Below, one piece after another: positions 44,084 to 53,359 of a DNA stretch of 64,000 bases (the stretch's first letter is position 1; each line of letters opens with the position of its first letter). The translations under genes were made by a program, and so were the position numbers. The DNA is taken from contig NZ_JAIWPU010000009.1 of assembly GCF_021191705.1 (NCBI RefSeq), forward strand, positions 1 through 64,000, given 5' to 3'. Below the pieces are notes generated by a model. That model made no database searches. It was not told the DNA's origin and was given only the letters and a program-made list of their open reading frames with translations. The DNA is from Proluteimonas flavola. GTDB taxonomy: Bacteria; Pseudomonadota; Gammaproteobacteria; Xanthomonadales; Xanthomonadaceae.

Positions 44084-45202
44084 TCAGGCCGCAGCGTCTT
44101 CCGCCACAACACGCGCCGGCCACACCGTCTTCGCCAGCAGTTCGTCACTCCAGTCCGGCGCCAGCGCACCATCCACCAGCAGCAGCTGGACGAAATTGAA
44201 CACGTTGCGCGCGAACATCTCGCTGGCATGCGTCGCGCCCATCGAGGCGAGATCCCGTGGTCCGGCGACGGTGACCCCACCGACATCGACCGTTTCACCC
44301 GGACGCGTCGCTTCGCAGTTGCCGCCACTTTCTGCGGCGAGATCGACGATCACGCTGCCCGGCCGCATGCCGGCGACCATCGCCGCGGTGACGATCTTCG
44401 GTGCGGGGCGTCCCGGCACCGCCGCGGTGCAGACGACGACGTCGATGCCCTTGAGGTGATCGCCGAGACGGCGCTGTTGCTCGGCGCGCTCCTCGTCGGT
44501 CAGCGCGCGCGCATAGCCGCCCTCGCCTGCGGCGCTGACGCCGAGATCGAGGAAGCGTCCACCGAGCGATTCGATCTGCTCGCGCGTTTCAGGTCGCACG
44601 TCGAACCCCTCGACCTGCGCGCCGAGGCGCTTCGCGGTCGCGACCGCCTGCAGGCCGGCGACACCGGCGCCGACGACGAGCACCTTCGAGGGCCGGATCG
44701 TGCCCGCCGCGGTCGTCAGCATCGGGAAGAAACGCGGCGCCAACTGGGCGCCGATCAGCACGGCCTTGTAGCCGGCCATGCCGGCCTGCGAACTGAGCAC
44801 GTCCATCGACTGCGCGCGCGTCGTGCGCGGCAGGCGTTCGAGCGGAAACGCGACCAGCCCGCGCGCGACGATCGCGTCGCCGCGTGCGCCATCGGCTTCG
44901 GGCTGCAGCACGCCGACCAGCGCCGCGCCGGCATCGAGCAGTTGCAGACGCTCGGCCTCCGGCGGCTGCACGCACAGCACCACGGCTGCACCGGACAACG
45001 CCGCGCGCGCATCGTCGACCAGGGCCGCGCCGGCATCGGCATAGGCGTCGTCGGAAAAATGGGCGGCCATGCCAAGTCCACGCTCGACGCGCACCCCGGC
45101 GCCGACGGCCACGAGTTTCTTGCAGGTCTCCGGCGTCAGCGCCACGCGCTGTTCGCCCACCGCGGTCTCACGCGCCACGCCGATCGTCACCGCCATCGAC
45201 AT
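44084..45202 (-). CDS. pntA1: NAD(P) transhydrogenase subunit alpha part 1
   Basis: This is the NAD-binding domain I of the transhydrogenase, related to alanine dehydrogenase. The 372-residue protein starts MSMAVTIGVARETAVGEQRV and has VLVVGAGVAGLQAVATAKRLGA, GFDVRPETREQIESLGG and VIVDLAAESGGN. The protein ends without membrane segments, so it needs PntA2, encoded separately at 42126-42425. The two halves are separated by a three-gene plus-strand operon. Confidence 0.96.
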   Translation of the reverse strand: MSMAVTIGVARETAVGEQRVALTPETCKKLVAVGAGVRVERGLGMAAHFSDDAYADAGAALVDDARAALSGAAVVLCVQPPEAERLQLLDAGAALVGVLQPEADGARGDAIVARGLVAFPLERLPRTTRAQSMDVLSSQAGMAGYKAVLIGAQLAPRFFPMLTTAAGTIRPSKVLVVGAGVAGLQAVATAKRLGAQVEGFDVRPETREQIESLGGRFLDLGVSAAGEGGYARALTDEERAEQQRRLGDHLKGIDVVVCTAAVPGRPAPKIVTAAMVAGMRPGSVIVDLAAESGGNCEATRPGETVDVGGVTVAGPRDLASMGATHASEMFARNVFNFVQLLLVDGALAPDWSDELLAKTVWPARVVAEDAAA

Positions 45203-45277
45203 CGTCCTCGCCTGGAGTCGACCTCATCCTAGGCCATGTCGCCGGTCGCGGCATGTCGCGCGCCGGCAACGGATCGA

Positions 45278-47404
45278 TCAGCCCGTGCTGGCCTGCGCCG
45301 CGAGCGTCGCCAGTGCCTGGGACACCGCACCGCCGCCGGGGCGCGCCTGCAACTGGCCGGCTTCGATCATCGCGTGCAGCTCGGCCGGCATCAGCAGCCA
45401 CTCGCGCGCACCGGTCGCGTTGACCAGCAGGCAGGCGCCGCTGAGCGAACTGCGCCATGCCAGCCGCAACGTGCGCCCTGCGCCCGCGCCATCGGGCTGC
45501 ACGAATCGCTGGCCTTCGGCGAACGTGGTGTCGGCGAGACCGGCCTGCGGATCGGCATCGTCCGGCAGCAGCGGCGCGTCTTCACCGGTCGGCGGTGTCG
45601 GCACGTGCACCCGGCGCGGCGTCGGACTGGCGTGTTCGGCGACCAGGCCGGCCAACCGCGCCTCGGTGGCGTTCGCATCGTTGCCGCACTGCACGCAGCA
45701 GTCGCGCAGCGCGGGCAGGATGCCGAGCAGGCGGTCGGCGACCGCACTGCCGCCGTCGTTCGCGGCGAGCCCGTCGGATTCGACCAGCGCATCGCCCAGC
45801 GACAGCACGTCGCGGTAGCGATCGGAGCTGTCGCCATCGCGCAACCAGGACTGCGCCAGCGCCTGACGCCATTCGACATCGAGAAAACCGGCGACAGCGG
45901 GTAACAGCGGGCGGCCGTCGAGCCGACGCGCCAGTTCGACCCGCGCCTGGCGCCGCGCCGCATCGAGCCGTTCGCGACCGCGCAGGGCCTGCCAGGTGCG
46001 ACGTTCCACCGCTTCCGCGCGGCGACGGCTGGCGGCGAGCGCACCATCGATCTGCGCCAGCTGTGCCGGGAATATCCGACCGTCGCCCTGCGGACCCTCG
46101 AGCACCGCATCGGCGACACGGTCGGCGAGCGCCTGCTGCTCGATGGACTGCGGGTCGTCGGGATCGATGCCGTCCCACAACTCGACCAGCGCCGACAGCA
46201 GCTGCATCGCAGGCGGCGATGACGGTTCGAACAACTGCGCATCCTCGAGTGCGAGATGCAGCCAGGCCACCGACAACAGTGCGAAACGCTCGCACGCAGC
46301 GGCGGTCAGCCGATGGCGCGAGGCGATCAGGTCGAACAGCGCGCCGACCAGGATCAGCGCTTCGTCCTGCTCGCCGTCGAAGGCGACGGCCTGGCGGTCG
46401 ATGCCGAGGCCGCCGGCCACTGCATAGAGGCCTTCGCGCAGCCGGATCGCATGCGTCTCGCCGGGCGGCAGGCTGCGCTCGGCCTGCAGCAGCGCGAGCG
46501 TGGACAGGAACTCGTCGCGGCGAAAGCTGCGTTCGGCGGCGTCGAGTTCCGCGCGCCGCGCATCGCGCTGGCGCCGCGCATGCCGGCGCAACAGATTGCC
46601 GCGTGGCGCATCGGCGCGCGCAGCGGGCGATGCCCCCGTGCCGGACTGCGGGACCGCATTGCCCTGCTCCCAGATCCGGGTCTTGTTGGCCGGCAGGGTG
46701 TCGGTCGATCCGCCGAGCCCTGCGATCAGCGCCGCCTGGTCGCTGTCGCCGGCCAGCGCGCAGCCGGCCTCGGCCAGACGCGTATTGCACCAGGCATAGA
46801 GCCCGCCCAGTTCGGCATCGAGCAGCGCTTCGTACCGACGCAGCAACGACACGCGCAGACGGTGGCCGCAGTCGCCGGCCTTGAACGCACGCAGGAACCC
46901 CTCGACGAGAAAACGCGCGGCCAGTGGATTGGATGGCCGACCGCGGTAGTGCAGACGACCGGCCAACGTGTACAGCCGGCGATCGATGATGCCGCGCACG
47001 CTCTCGAAACGCCGGTCCAGCGCCTCGGCCACCGGCTGTCCGATCAACTGCGCCTGCAGCTCATCGTCCGACAGCAGGGAGAACGCGCTGCGGGCATGGG
47101 ACGCCGGCGGCTCGGGCCATGCGGCGAACACCTCACCCAGCGCCTTCTGCCAGCGGTGTTCGTGCTGGATCAGTTCGGCGGCGAGCACCGTCAGGCTGGC
47201 CAGGTCTTCGGCATCGGCATCGTGCGCCGGGGCGTCCTGCGTCGCCTCGTCGCAGGCGCGCTGCAGGCGTGCACGTTCGGCGCGCAGGGTTTCGCCGAGC
47301 AGCGGCAGCAGCCGCGCAGTGGCCTCGCGACGGATTCCGTCCATCAATTGCACGGGCGTTTCCGCCCGCAGGGCCTCGCCCGGTCCTTGCGTCGACACGG
47401 GCAT
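45278..47404 (-). CDS. DUF1631 family protein, second paralogue
   Basis: The preferred start is ATG 47404 (MPVSTQGPGEALRAETPVQL), which has a GGAG ribosome-binding site 8 nt upstream, giving 708 residues. The body is almost all alpha-helical with a charged middle (about 260-300). The last about 80 residues look like a small beta domain (FAEGQRFVQPD, RLAWRSSL, CLLVNATGAREWLL). DUF1631 has no established function. It shares layout with the gene just upstream (47486-49819); the pair is probably an operon from an old duplication. Divergence is high, so the roles may differ. Confidence 0.82.
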   Translation of the reverse strand: MPVSTQGPGEALRAETPVQLMDGIRREATARLLPLLGETLRAERARLQRACDEATQDAPAHDADAEDLASLTVLAAELIQHEHRWQKALGEVFAAWPEPPASHARSAFSLLSDDELQAQLIGQPVAEALDRRFESVRGIIDRRLYTLAGRLHYRGRPSNPLAARFLVEGFLRAFKAGDCGHRLRVSLLRRYEALLDAELGGLYAWCNTRLAEAGCALAGDSDQAALIAGLGGSTDTLPANKTRIWEQGNAVPQSGTGASPAARADAPRGNLLRRHARRQRDARRAELDAAERSFRRDEFLSTLALLQAERSLPPGETHAIRLREGLYAVAGGLGIDRQAVAFDGEQDEALILVGALFDLIASRHRLTAAACERFALLSVAWLHLALEDAQLFEPSSPPAMQLLSALVELWDGIDPDDPQSIEQQALADRVADAVLEGPQGDGRIFPAQLAQIDGALAASRRRAEAVERRTWQALRGRERLDAARRQARVELARRLDGRPLLPAVAGFLDVEWRQALAQSWLRDGDSSDRYRDVLSLGDALVESDGLAANDGGSAVADRLLGILPALRDCCVQCGNDANATEARLAGLVAEHASPTPRRVHVPTPPTGEDAPLLPDDADPQAGLADTTFAEGQRFVQPDGAGAGRTLRLAWRSSLSGACLLVNATGAREWLLMPAELHAMIEAGQLQARPGGGAVSQALATLAAQASTG

Positions 47405-47485
47405 CGCGCCTACTCCGTCCTCCATTAGATCGCCGGACAATAACGCATGCGCTGTCCGCGGGTCCTGACGCAACTCGCACGGATG

Positions 47486-49819
47486 TCAGGCGGTCGCGGC
47501 GTCGCCGGCGGGATCGTTCGCGGCATTGAGCTGTTGCCACAGCTGCTTCATCGCCTCGTCGAACGGCGCATCGACCGCGCGCACCACCGCGCGGCCGGCG
47601 CCGACCAGCGCGGCCAGTTCCTCGGGCGAGACGACCATGCGGCGGATGCCCCGGCGGTTCACGATCAGCAGGCGCTGGGTCAGGGGACTGATCCAGGCGA
47701 CACGCGCCGCCGACTCGCGGCCGTTGTCGTCGACCAGACGCAGCCACTGGCCGACACGCAGCTGGCGCATGCGCGTGGCGATCGTCGGATCGAACGCCAG
47801 CGCATCGTGGCCGCCGGCGAGGCGCAAGGCAGGATCGGGCACGTCGTCCTCGACCTCGGGCGACTGCGGCGCATGCACGCTGCGCGGCGTGTCCGGCAGC
47901 GCCAGCGCGGCGATGATCCGTGCCACCGCATCGCGCGCGGCGTTCGCGTCCAGGCCGCAGCTGGAATAGCACTCGGCCAGCGGCACCTGCAACGCGAGGA
48001 GTTCGTCGGCGACCGCGGTGCCGAGCGCGTGCGCGGCATCGAAGTCGACCTGGACCATCGCGTCGCCGATCCCGATCGCGGCCAGGTGCCGCGCCGACTC
48101 CGGCCCGTCGCGCAGCCACGTCTGGGTGAGGTGATGGCGCCAGTGGCGATCGAGGAAGAACGCGACCGCAGCCGTCAGGCGGCGGCCGGACAGACGCGAA
48201 GCGACCATGTCGTCGACGCTGCGCCGCGCCTGCTGCAGCCGCTCGCGGCCATGGATCGCCTCGGACGCGCGCCTTTCGGCGACATCGGCACGCCGGCGCT
48301 GCTGGTCGAGGCACTCGCGTAATTCGCCGGCGGCCAATTCAAACACCGCCTGGTCGCTTTCGTATTCGTCGACCACGCGGTCGACCACGCGACCGGCCTG
48401 GTCGAGCAGGTCGCGATCCTGCGGCGTGTCGCCGACGTTGCCGTCGCAGGCCTCGGTCACCGCATCCAGCAGGCGGCGCGCGGGATGCGCGCGCTGGTTG
48501 AACATCGAGTCGTCGGTCAGCGCGACCTTCAGATAGGGCATCACCAGCCGGCCGTAGATGCCGCGCGCCTGCTGCAGCAGATCGTTGGCGTCGAACAGCG
48601 CCTGGAACAGGATGCCGACCAGATCGATCGCATCCTCGTCCTCGCGGCTGAGGGGGGTCTGCTCGGTGTCGACGCCCAGCTCGCGCAGGCCGCGCAGCAG
48701 TTCGTCGCGGATCACGTCACCGAGGCGGCGGCGGTCGTCGCCGACCAGCGCGCGTGCGAAGGGCGCGGGGTCGTCGCCCTGCAGCATCCGGGCGACGCTC
48801 AGCAGTTGCGACATGCCCAGCACAGGCCCGCCCGCGCCGTCCGCGCCCGCATCCGGCGCCATGTCCTGCACCCGACGCTCGCGCCACTGGTGCAGCTGTT
48901 CGCGCACCAGATCGCGATAACCGCGCGCCGCGGTCGCGCCGGCGGGTGCGTGGCCGTTCGCGGCCAGCACATCCATCAGTCCGGCCGACAGCGGTCCGTA
49001 GACAGGCGCACCAGCGCCGACGGTCGCAGCGGGTCCCACTGGCTCCGTGTGCGCCACCACGCCGCCCTCGGGGACCCAGCTCTCGCCGGTGGCGTCATGG
49101 CGCGTGACCCGTGCGGGCGCAGCGGCGGCTTGCACGCGCGCTGCAGCCTGCGGCGCACCCGAGCCCGGTCCGATGCCGGCGGCATCCAGCGACGCGTTGG
49201 CCTTGGCGTAGACCTCGCCGAGGATGCCCGGCAGGCGCTTGTCGAACTGGTTGAACACCATCGTCCGCAGGCCGGCCGGCATCTCGTCGGCCTTGAACAG
49301 ACGCATGAACGCCGTGACCGGGACCTCGGGACGCAGCGGGTTGGCATGCACACCCTCGATGCCGAGCCGCGAGGCCAGCGCGTCCAGCCTGTCGTCGAGC
49401 GCGGCGAGCGGGTGCAGGAACTGATGGTCCATCAGCTCGATGATCTGCTGCGCGGCGAGATGCACCTCGAGCTCGCCCTCGGACATCAGCGACAGCCCAT
49501 CGGCCACCGGCGGCGCCGGACGGTCCGCCAGCCACTGGTCGAACTCGGTTTCGATCGCGGTGCGGAAACGCGTGGCGAGTTCCAGCGCGCGCTGGCTGAG
49601 ATCCAGCACGGCGATGCGCTCTTCCTGCGCGACCATGTAGTCGTGCCGCGCGAGTGCGGCCAGCCGCACCTGCTCCTCGATCGCGCTCCAGAAGCCCGAC
49701 AGCACCCCACCGAGCGCAGTCACGGCATCGTGGCGCAGCGTTTCGAGCACCCGCGCAGCGGCCCGGGGACCCGCCGCGCGCGCGCGGGAGCCGGCGCCGA
49801 TGTCGTGGTGATGCGTCAT
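47486..49819 (-). CDS. DUF1631 family protein, first paralogue
   Basis: The start is ATG 49819 (MTHHHDIGAGSRARAAGPRA), giving 777 residues. It has a helical N-terminal region (GFWSAIEEQVRLAALARHDY and FKADEMPAGLRTMVFNQFDK), a middle with low-complexity Ala/Pro (about 195-250), and a C-terminal beta-rich domain (LRVGQWLRLVDDNGRESAAR, LLIVNRRGIRRMVVSPEELA) that resembles a PilZ-like barrel without the RxxxR and DxSxxG c-di-GMP motifs. It is divergent from the nitroreductase gene by about 70 nt. The function is unknown. Confidence 0.85.
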   Translation of the reverse strand: MTHHHDIGAGSRARAAGPRAAARVLETLRHDAVTALGGVLSGFWSAIEEQVRLAALARHDYMVAQEERIAVLDLSQRALELATRFRTAIETEFDQWLADRPAPPVADGLSLMSEGELEVHLAAQQIIELMDHQFLHPLAALDDRLDALASRLGIEGVHANPLRPEVPVTAFMRLFKADEMPAGLRTMVFNQFDKRLPGILGEVYAKANASLDAAGIGPGSGAPQAAARVQAAAAPARVTRHDATGESWVPEGGVVAHTEPVGPAATVGAGAPVYGPLSAGLMDVLAANGHAPAGATAARGYRDLVREQLHQWRERRVQDMAPDAGADGAGGPVLGMSQLLSVARMLQGDDPAPFARALVGDDRRRLGDVIRDELLRGLRELGVDTEQTPLSREDEDAIDLVGILFQALFDANDLLQQARGIYGRLVMPYLKVALTDDSMFNQRAHPARRLLDAVTEACDGNVGDTPQDRDLLDQAGRVVDRVVDEYESDQAVFELAAGELRECLDQQRRRADVAERRASEAIHGRERLQQARRSVDDMVASRLSGRRLTAAVAFFLDRHWRHHLTQTWLRDGPESARHLAAIGIGDAMVQVDFDAAHALGTAVADELLALQVPLAECYSSCGLDANAARDAVARIIAALALPDTPRSVHAPQSPEVEDDVPDPALRLAGGHDALAFDPTIATRMRQLRVGQWLRLVDDNGRESAARVAWISPLTQRLLIVNRRGIRRMVVSPEELAALVGAGRAVVRAVDAPFDEAMKQLWQQLNAANDPAGDAATA

Positions 49820-49888
49820 TTGGAAGAGAATAGGGGAAAGAGGCGTAATGCCCCGTGCATAAGATTCCCGAACCCCCACGGCAGATCT

Positions 49889-50485
49889 GTGACCATCTCC
49901 GCAAATACTGAACACGAGGCGCTCGCCGCGCTCGACGCACGCCGCTCCATCCCCGCCAGGCAGCTCGATGCGCCCGGCCCGGACGACGCCACCCTGCTGC
50001 GCATGCTGCGCTCGGCTTCGCGCGTGCCCGATCACGGCAAGCGCGTGCCGTTCCGCTTCCTGCGCATCGCCGGCGCCGATCGCGACGCGCTCGGCGAGCG
50101 GCTCGCGGCGCGCGCGCGCATCCGCGATCCCGGCATCGGCGAAGGCGCGCTGGACAAGGACCGCATGCGGTTCTCGCATGCGCCGCTGGTCATCGTCGTG
50201 GTCGCCGTCCTCGATCCGGACGACACCGCGATCCCGGAGGTCGAGCGGCTGCTGACCGCCGGCAGCGTGTGCTTCGCCCTGCTGCAGGCCGCGCAGGCGC
50301 TGGGCTTCGGCGGCGCCTGGCTGTCGGGCTGGCCGGCCTACGATGCCGAGGTCCTCGCCCTGCTCGGTCTCGGCGCGCACGAGCGCGTCGCCGGCTTCAT
50401 GCACATCGGCACGCCACGCATCGAGGCGCCGGAACGCGAGCGACCGGACCCGGCCACGTTGCTGACCGACTGGCACGCGCCGTGA
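49889..50485 (+). CDS. Nitroreductase family protein (YdjA type)
   Basis: The 198-residue protein begins at GTG 49889 (VTISANTEHEALAALDARRS). The family features are DARRSIPARQLDAPGPDDATLLRM with R-S near the FMN site, a SASRVPDHGKRVPFRFL segment, and a C-terminal AAQALGFGGAWLSGWPAYDA followed by FMHIGTP. It is closest to the small YdjA subgroup, FMN enzymes of unclear substrate. Its stop overlaps the next start (GTGA). Confidence 0.88.
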   Translation: MTISANTEHEALAALDARRSIPARQLDAPGPDDATLLRMLRSASRVPDHGKRVPFRFLRIAGADRDALGERLAARARIRDPGIGEGALDKDRMRFSHAPLVIVVVAVLDPDDTAIPEVERLLTAGSVCFALLQAAQALGFGGAWLSGWPAYDAEVLALLGLGAHERVAGFMHIGTPRIEAPERERPDPATLLTDWHAP

Positions 50486-51438
50486 CCCTGCCGCCGCAGA
50501 CGCTGCAGGCGACGCCATCGCCGCCCACCGCGCCGCTGTACCTGATCGACGCCAGCCTCTACGTGTTCCGCGCCTGGCATTCGATGCCCGACGAGTTCCG
50601 CGACGCCGATGGCTGGCCGACCAATGCGGTGCATGGCTTCGCGCGCTTTCTCGCCGAACTGGTCGAGCGGGCGAACCCGCAATACATCGCGATCGCGTTC
50701 GACGAGGCGCTCGACAGCTGTTTCCGCAACCGGATCTACCCCGCCTACAAGGCGAACCGCCCGCCGGCGCCCGACGAACTGCGTCGCCAGTTCGCGCACT
50801 GCAAGGCCTTGTGCCGCGCGCTCGGATTCGTGGTGCTGGCCGATACCGAGTACGAGGCCGACGATCTGATCGGCAGCGCCCTGCACGCGGGGCGCGCACG
50901 TGCGCATCACGGCGTCATCGTGTCGGCCGACAAGGATCTGTCGCAACTGCTCGAAGGCGCGGACGAACAGTGGGACTACGCGCGCGGCGTGCGCTGGACC
51001 GCGGCCGGCGTGCGTGAGCGGCACGGTGTCGAAGCCCACCAGATCGCCGACTACCTCGCGCTGTGCGGCGACGCGGTCGACAACATTCCCGGCGTGCCCG
51101 GCATCGGCAGCAAGACCGCGGCGAGTCTGCTGCACCACTTCCGCACCCTCGACGCGCTGCTGGAACGCAGCGAGGAGATCCAGTTCCTGCGCTTCCGCGG
51201 CGCCGGCCAGGTCGGACCGAAGCTCCGGCAACATGCCGACGCCGCGCGCCTGTACCGGCAGCTGACGACGATCTCACGCGACGCGCCGCTCGGCGAAGGC
51301 ACGCGCGGATTCGCCCGCCGCACCGCCGATGCCGCCGCGCTGCACGCACTGTGCGAGACCCTGCGCTTCGGCCCGTTGACACGTCGGCGCCTGCACACCG
51401 TCGCCGGCCTGGACTACGCGCCGTCCGCGATGGCCTGA
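50482..51438 (+). CDS. 5'-3' exonuclease of the FEN/Pol I N-domain type
   Basis: The 318-residue protein starts at GTG 50482, overlapping the nitroreductase stop. It has the PIN-like FEN fold: YLIDASLYVFRAWHSMPDEF, AFDEALDSCFRN, the arch region YPAYKANRPPAPDELRRQ, acidic metal ligands in EYEADDLIG and SADKDLSQLL, and the helix-hairpin-helix GDAVDNIPGVPGIGSKTAAS. It resembles the stand-alone Xni/ExoIX family, with a DNA repair or primer-removal role. Confidence 0.9.
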   Translation: MTLPPQTLQATPSPPTAPLYLIDASLYVFRAWHSMPDEFRDADGWPTNAVHGFARFLAELVERANPQYIAIAFDEALDSCFRNRIYPAYKANRPPAPDELRRQFAHCKALCRALGFVVLADTEYEADDLIGSALHAGRARAHHGVIVSADKDLSQLLEGADEQWDYARGVRWTAAGVRERHGVEAHQIADYLALCGDAVDNIPGVPGIGSKTAASLLHHFRTLDALLERSEEIQFLRFRGAGQVGPKLRQHADAARLYRQLTTISRDAPLGEGTRGFARRTADAAALHALCETLRFGPLTRRRLHTVAGLDYAPSAMA

Positions 51439-51479
51439 GCACGCTGTCGGTCGTCACCGGCGCGCGTTAGCATCGGCGC

Positions 51480-52040
51480 ATGACCAATCCATCGATGCGC
51501 GACGATACCGAAGTCCTCTACCAGGGCGACTGGCTGCGGCTGGTCCGGCACGGCACCTGGGAAGCCTGCGAACGCACCCACGGCGGCAACGGCATGGCCG
51601 TGCTGGTGATCGCGGTGACGCCCGACGATGAAGTGCTGTTCGTCGAGCAGTACCGCGTGCCGCTGGGCGCCCGCACCATCGAAATGCCGGCCGGCCTGGT
51701 CGGCGATGGCGGTTCCACCGATTCGCTGGAAGACGCCGCGCGTCGCGAACTGATCGAGGAAACCGGCTGGTCGGCCGGTCGCGTCGACGTGCTGCTGACC
51801 GGCCCGACCACCGCCGGCATGAGCAACGAGCGCGTGGCCTTCGTGCGTGCGCGCGACCTGACGCGTGTCGGTGACGGTGGCGGCGTGGACGACGAGGCGA
51901 TCGTCGTCCACAGCGTGCCGCGCGCCACCGCGCCGGCCTGGCTGATGCGCAAGCATGCCGAAGGCTTCGAGCTGGATCTCAAGCTCTGGGCCGGGCTGTG
52001 GATGGTGGACTTCAATCCCGACGGCTCGCCCGCGGATTGA
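51480..52040 (+). CDS. Nudix hydrolase (ADP-ribose pyrophosphatase-like)
   Basis: The 186-residue protein has the Nudix box ending RELIEETGW. The G-x5-E position carries Asp instead of Glu (GDGGSTD), a conservative change. Upstream, VEQYRVPLGARTIEMPAGL is typical of ADP-ribose pyrophosphatases, as is TGPTTAGMSNE after the box. The likely activity is hydrolysis of ADP-ribose or another nucleoside diphosphate-X. It lies 41 nt after the exonuclease gene. Confidence 0.88.
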   Translation: MTNPSMRDDTEVLYQGDWLRLVRHGTWEACERTHGGNGMAVLVIAVTPDDEVLFVEQYRVPLGARTIEMPAGLVGDGGSTDSLEDAARRELIEETGWSAGRVDVLLTGPTTAGMSNERVAFVRARDLTRVGDGGGVDDEAIVVHSVPRATAPAWLMRKHAEGFELDLKLWAGLWMVDFNPDGSPAD

Positions 52041-52067
52041 GCGGGTTGCAGGCGCGGGCGCGACCAC

Positions 52068-52295
52068 TCAGGCCTTCTTGACGAACTCGGTGCGCAACAC
52101 CAGGCCCTTGACCTTCTCGACGTTGCATTCGATCAGGTCCGGATCGTCGGTCAGCCGGATGTTCTTCGCCAGCGTGCCGCGCTTGAGCGTGACGCTGGTG
52201 CCCTTGACCTTGAGGTCCTTGATCACGGTGACCGCGTCGCCGTCGGCGAGGCGGGTGCCGTTGCTGTCCTTGACGATGAGTTCTTCTTCAGACAT
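52068..52295 (-). CDS. Mini PhnA/YjdM-type protein
   Basis: The 75-residue protein (MSEEELIVKDSNGTRLADGD) matches only the C-terminal domain of PhnA/YjdM, with DAVTVIKDLKVKGTSVTLKRGT. The N-terminal zinc ribbon of the about 111-residue E. coli protein is missing. Despite the old name the family is not a proven phosphonate enzyme. It is convergent with the Nudix gene (27 nt between stops). Confidence 0.85.
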   Translation of the reverse strand: MSEEELIVKDSNGTRLADGDAVTVIKDLKVKGTSVTLKRGTLAKNIRLTDDPDLIECNVEKVKGLVLRTEFVKKA

Positions 52296-52382
52296 CGGAA
52301 TTTCCTGTGCGCGACAGGCCTGCCGCCGCGCATCGATAGGAGAGGAGGAATCGCGTCGCCGCAGGTCGCGACGGCGCGTGCA

Positions 52383-53324
52383 TCAGGCGAAGCGGTCAGT
52401 GGCACGCACCAGTGCGTCGACGTTCTCGGTCTCGAACGCGGAATGGCCCGAGGCCGGGGTGACGACGAGTTCGGCCTTCGGCCAGACCTGGTGCAGGTCG
52501 AACGCGTTCTGCACCGGGCATACCACGTCGTAGCGGCCGTGGACGATGACGCCGGGGATGTCGACGATGCGGTAGGCATCGCGCAGCAGCTGGTCGTCGA
52601 CCTCGAAGAAACCCGCGTTGGTGAAGTAGTGGTTCTCGATGCGCGCGAACGCGAGCGCGAACTGCGCGTCGGCGTGGCTGTCCGCGAAGTCGGCATCGAT
52701 GTGCAGGAAACTGGTCGCGCCTTCCCACACGCTCCACGCGCGCGCGGCGGCCAGGCGCGTGGCTTCGTCGTCGCTGGTCAGGCGCTTGTGGAACGCGGCG
52801 ATCAGATCACCGCGCTCGCTTTCAGGAATTACGGCGATGTACTGCTGCCACGCTTCCGGGAACAGGCGCGAGGCGCCTTCCTGGTAGAACCACTCCAGTT
52901 CCCAGCGACGCAGCATGAAGATGCCGCGCAGGATCAGCTCGGTGACCTGGCGCGGATGCGTCTGCGCGTAGGCCAGCGCCAGCGTCGAACCCCAGGAGCC
53001 GCCGAACACCTGCCAGCGGTCGATGCCCAGATGCATGCGCAGCTTCTCGATGTCGGCGACAAGGTCCCAGGTGGTGTTGTCGACGAGATCGGCATGCGGT
53101 GTCGAACGCCCGGCGCCGCGCTGGTCGAACAGTACGATGCGGTACCTGGCCGGGTCGTGGAAGCTGCGCATCTTCGGGCTGCAGCCGCCGCCCGGACCGC
53201 CGTGCAGCAGCACCACCGGCTTGCCCTTCGGATTGCCGCACTGCTCGTAATAGAGCGTGTGGCGGTCGTCGACGGCAAGCCTGCCGGCGTCGAAGGGTTC
53301 GATGGCGGGATAGAGCTGGCGCAT
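52383..53324 (-). CDS. pip: Proline iminopeptidase
   Basis: This alpha/beta hydrolase (family S33) releases N-terminal proline. The 313-residue protein has the oxyanion motif HGGPGGG, the nucleophile elbow FGGSWGSTLAL, and the C-terminal catalytic Asp and His in HGRYDVVCP and SGHSAF. The start MRQLYPAIEPFDAGRLAVDD is typical of the family (about 313-317 residues). It is presumed cytoplasmic. It follows prmC on the same strand by 35 nt and may share its transcript. Confidence 0.96.
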   Translation of the reverse strand: MRQLYPAIEPFDAGRLAVDDRHTLYYEQCGNPKGKPVVLLHGGPGGGCSPKMRSFHDPARYRIVLFDQRGAGRSTPHADLVDNTTWDLVADIEKLRMHLGIDRWQVFGGSWGSTLALAYAQTHPRQVTELILRGIFMLRRWELEWFYQEGASRLFPEAWQQYIAVIPESERGDLIAAFHKRLTSDDEATRLAAARAWSVWEGATSFLHIDADFADSHADAQFALAFARIENHYFTNAGFFEVDDQLLRDAYRIVDIPGVIVHGRYDVVCPVQNAFDLHQVWPKAELVVTPASGHSAFETENVDALVRATDRFA

Positions 53325-53359
53325 GCGCGTGGATCCGGGAAAAACCGGCCGCCAGTCTA

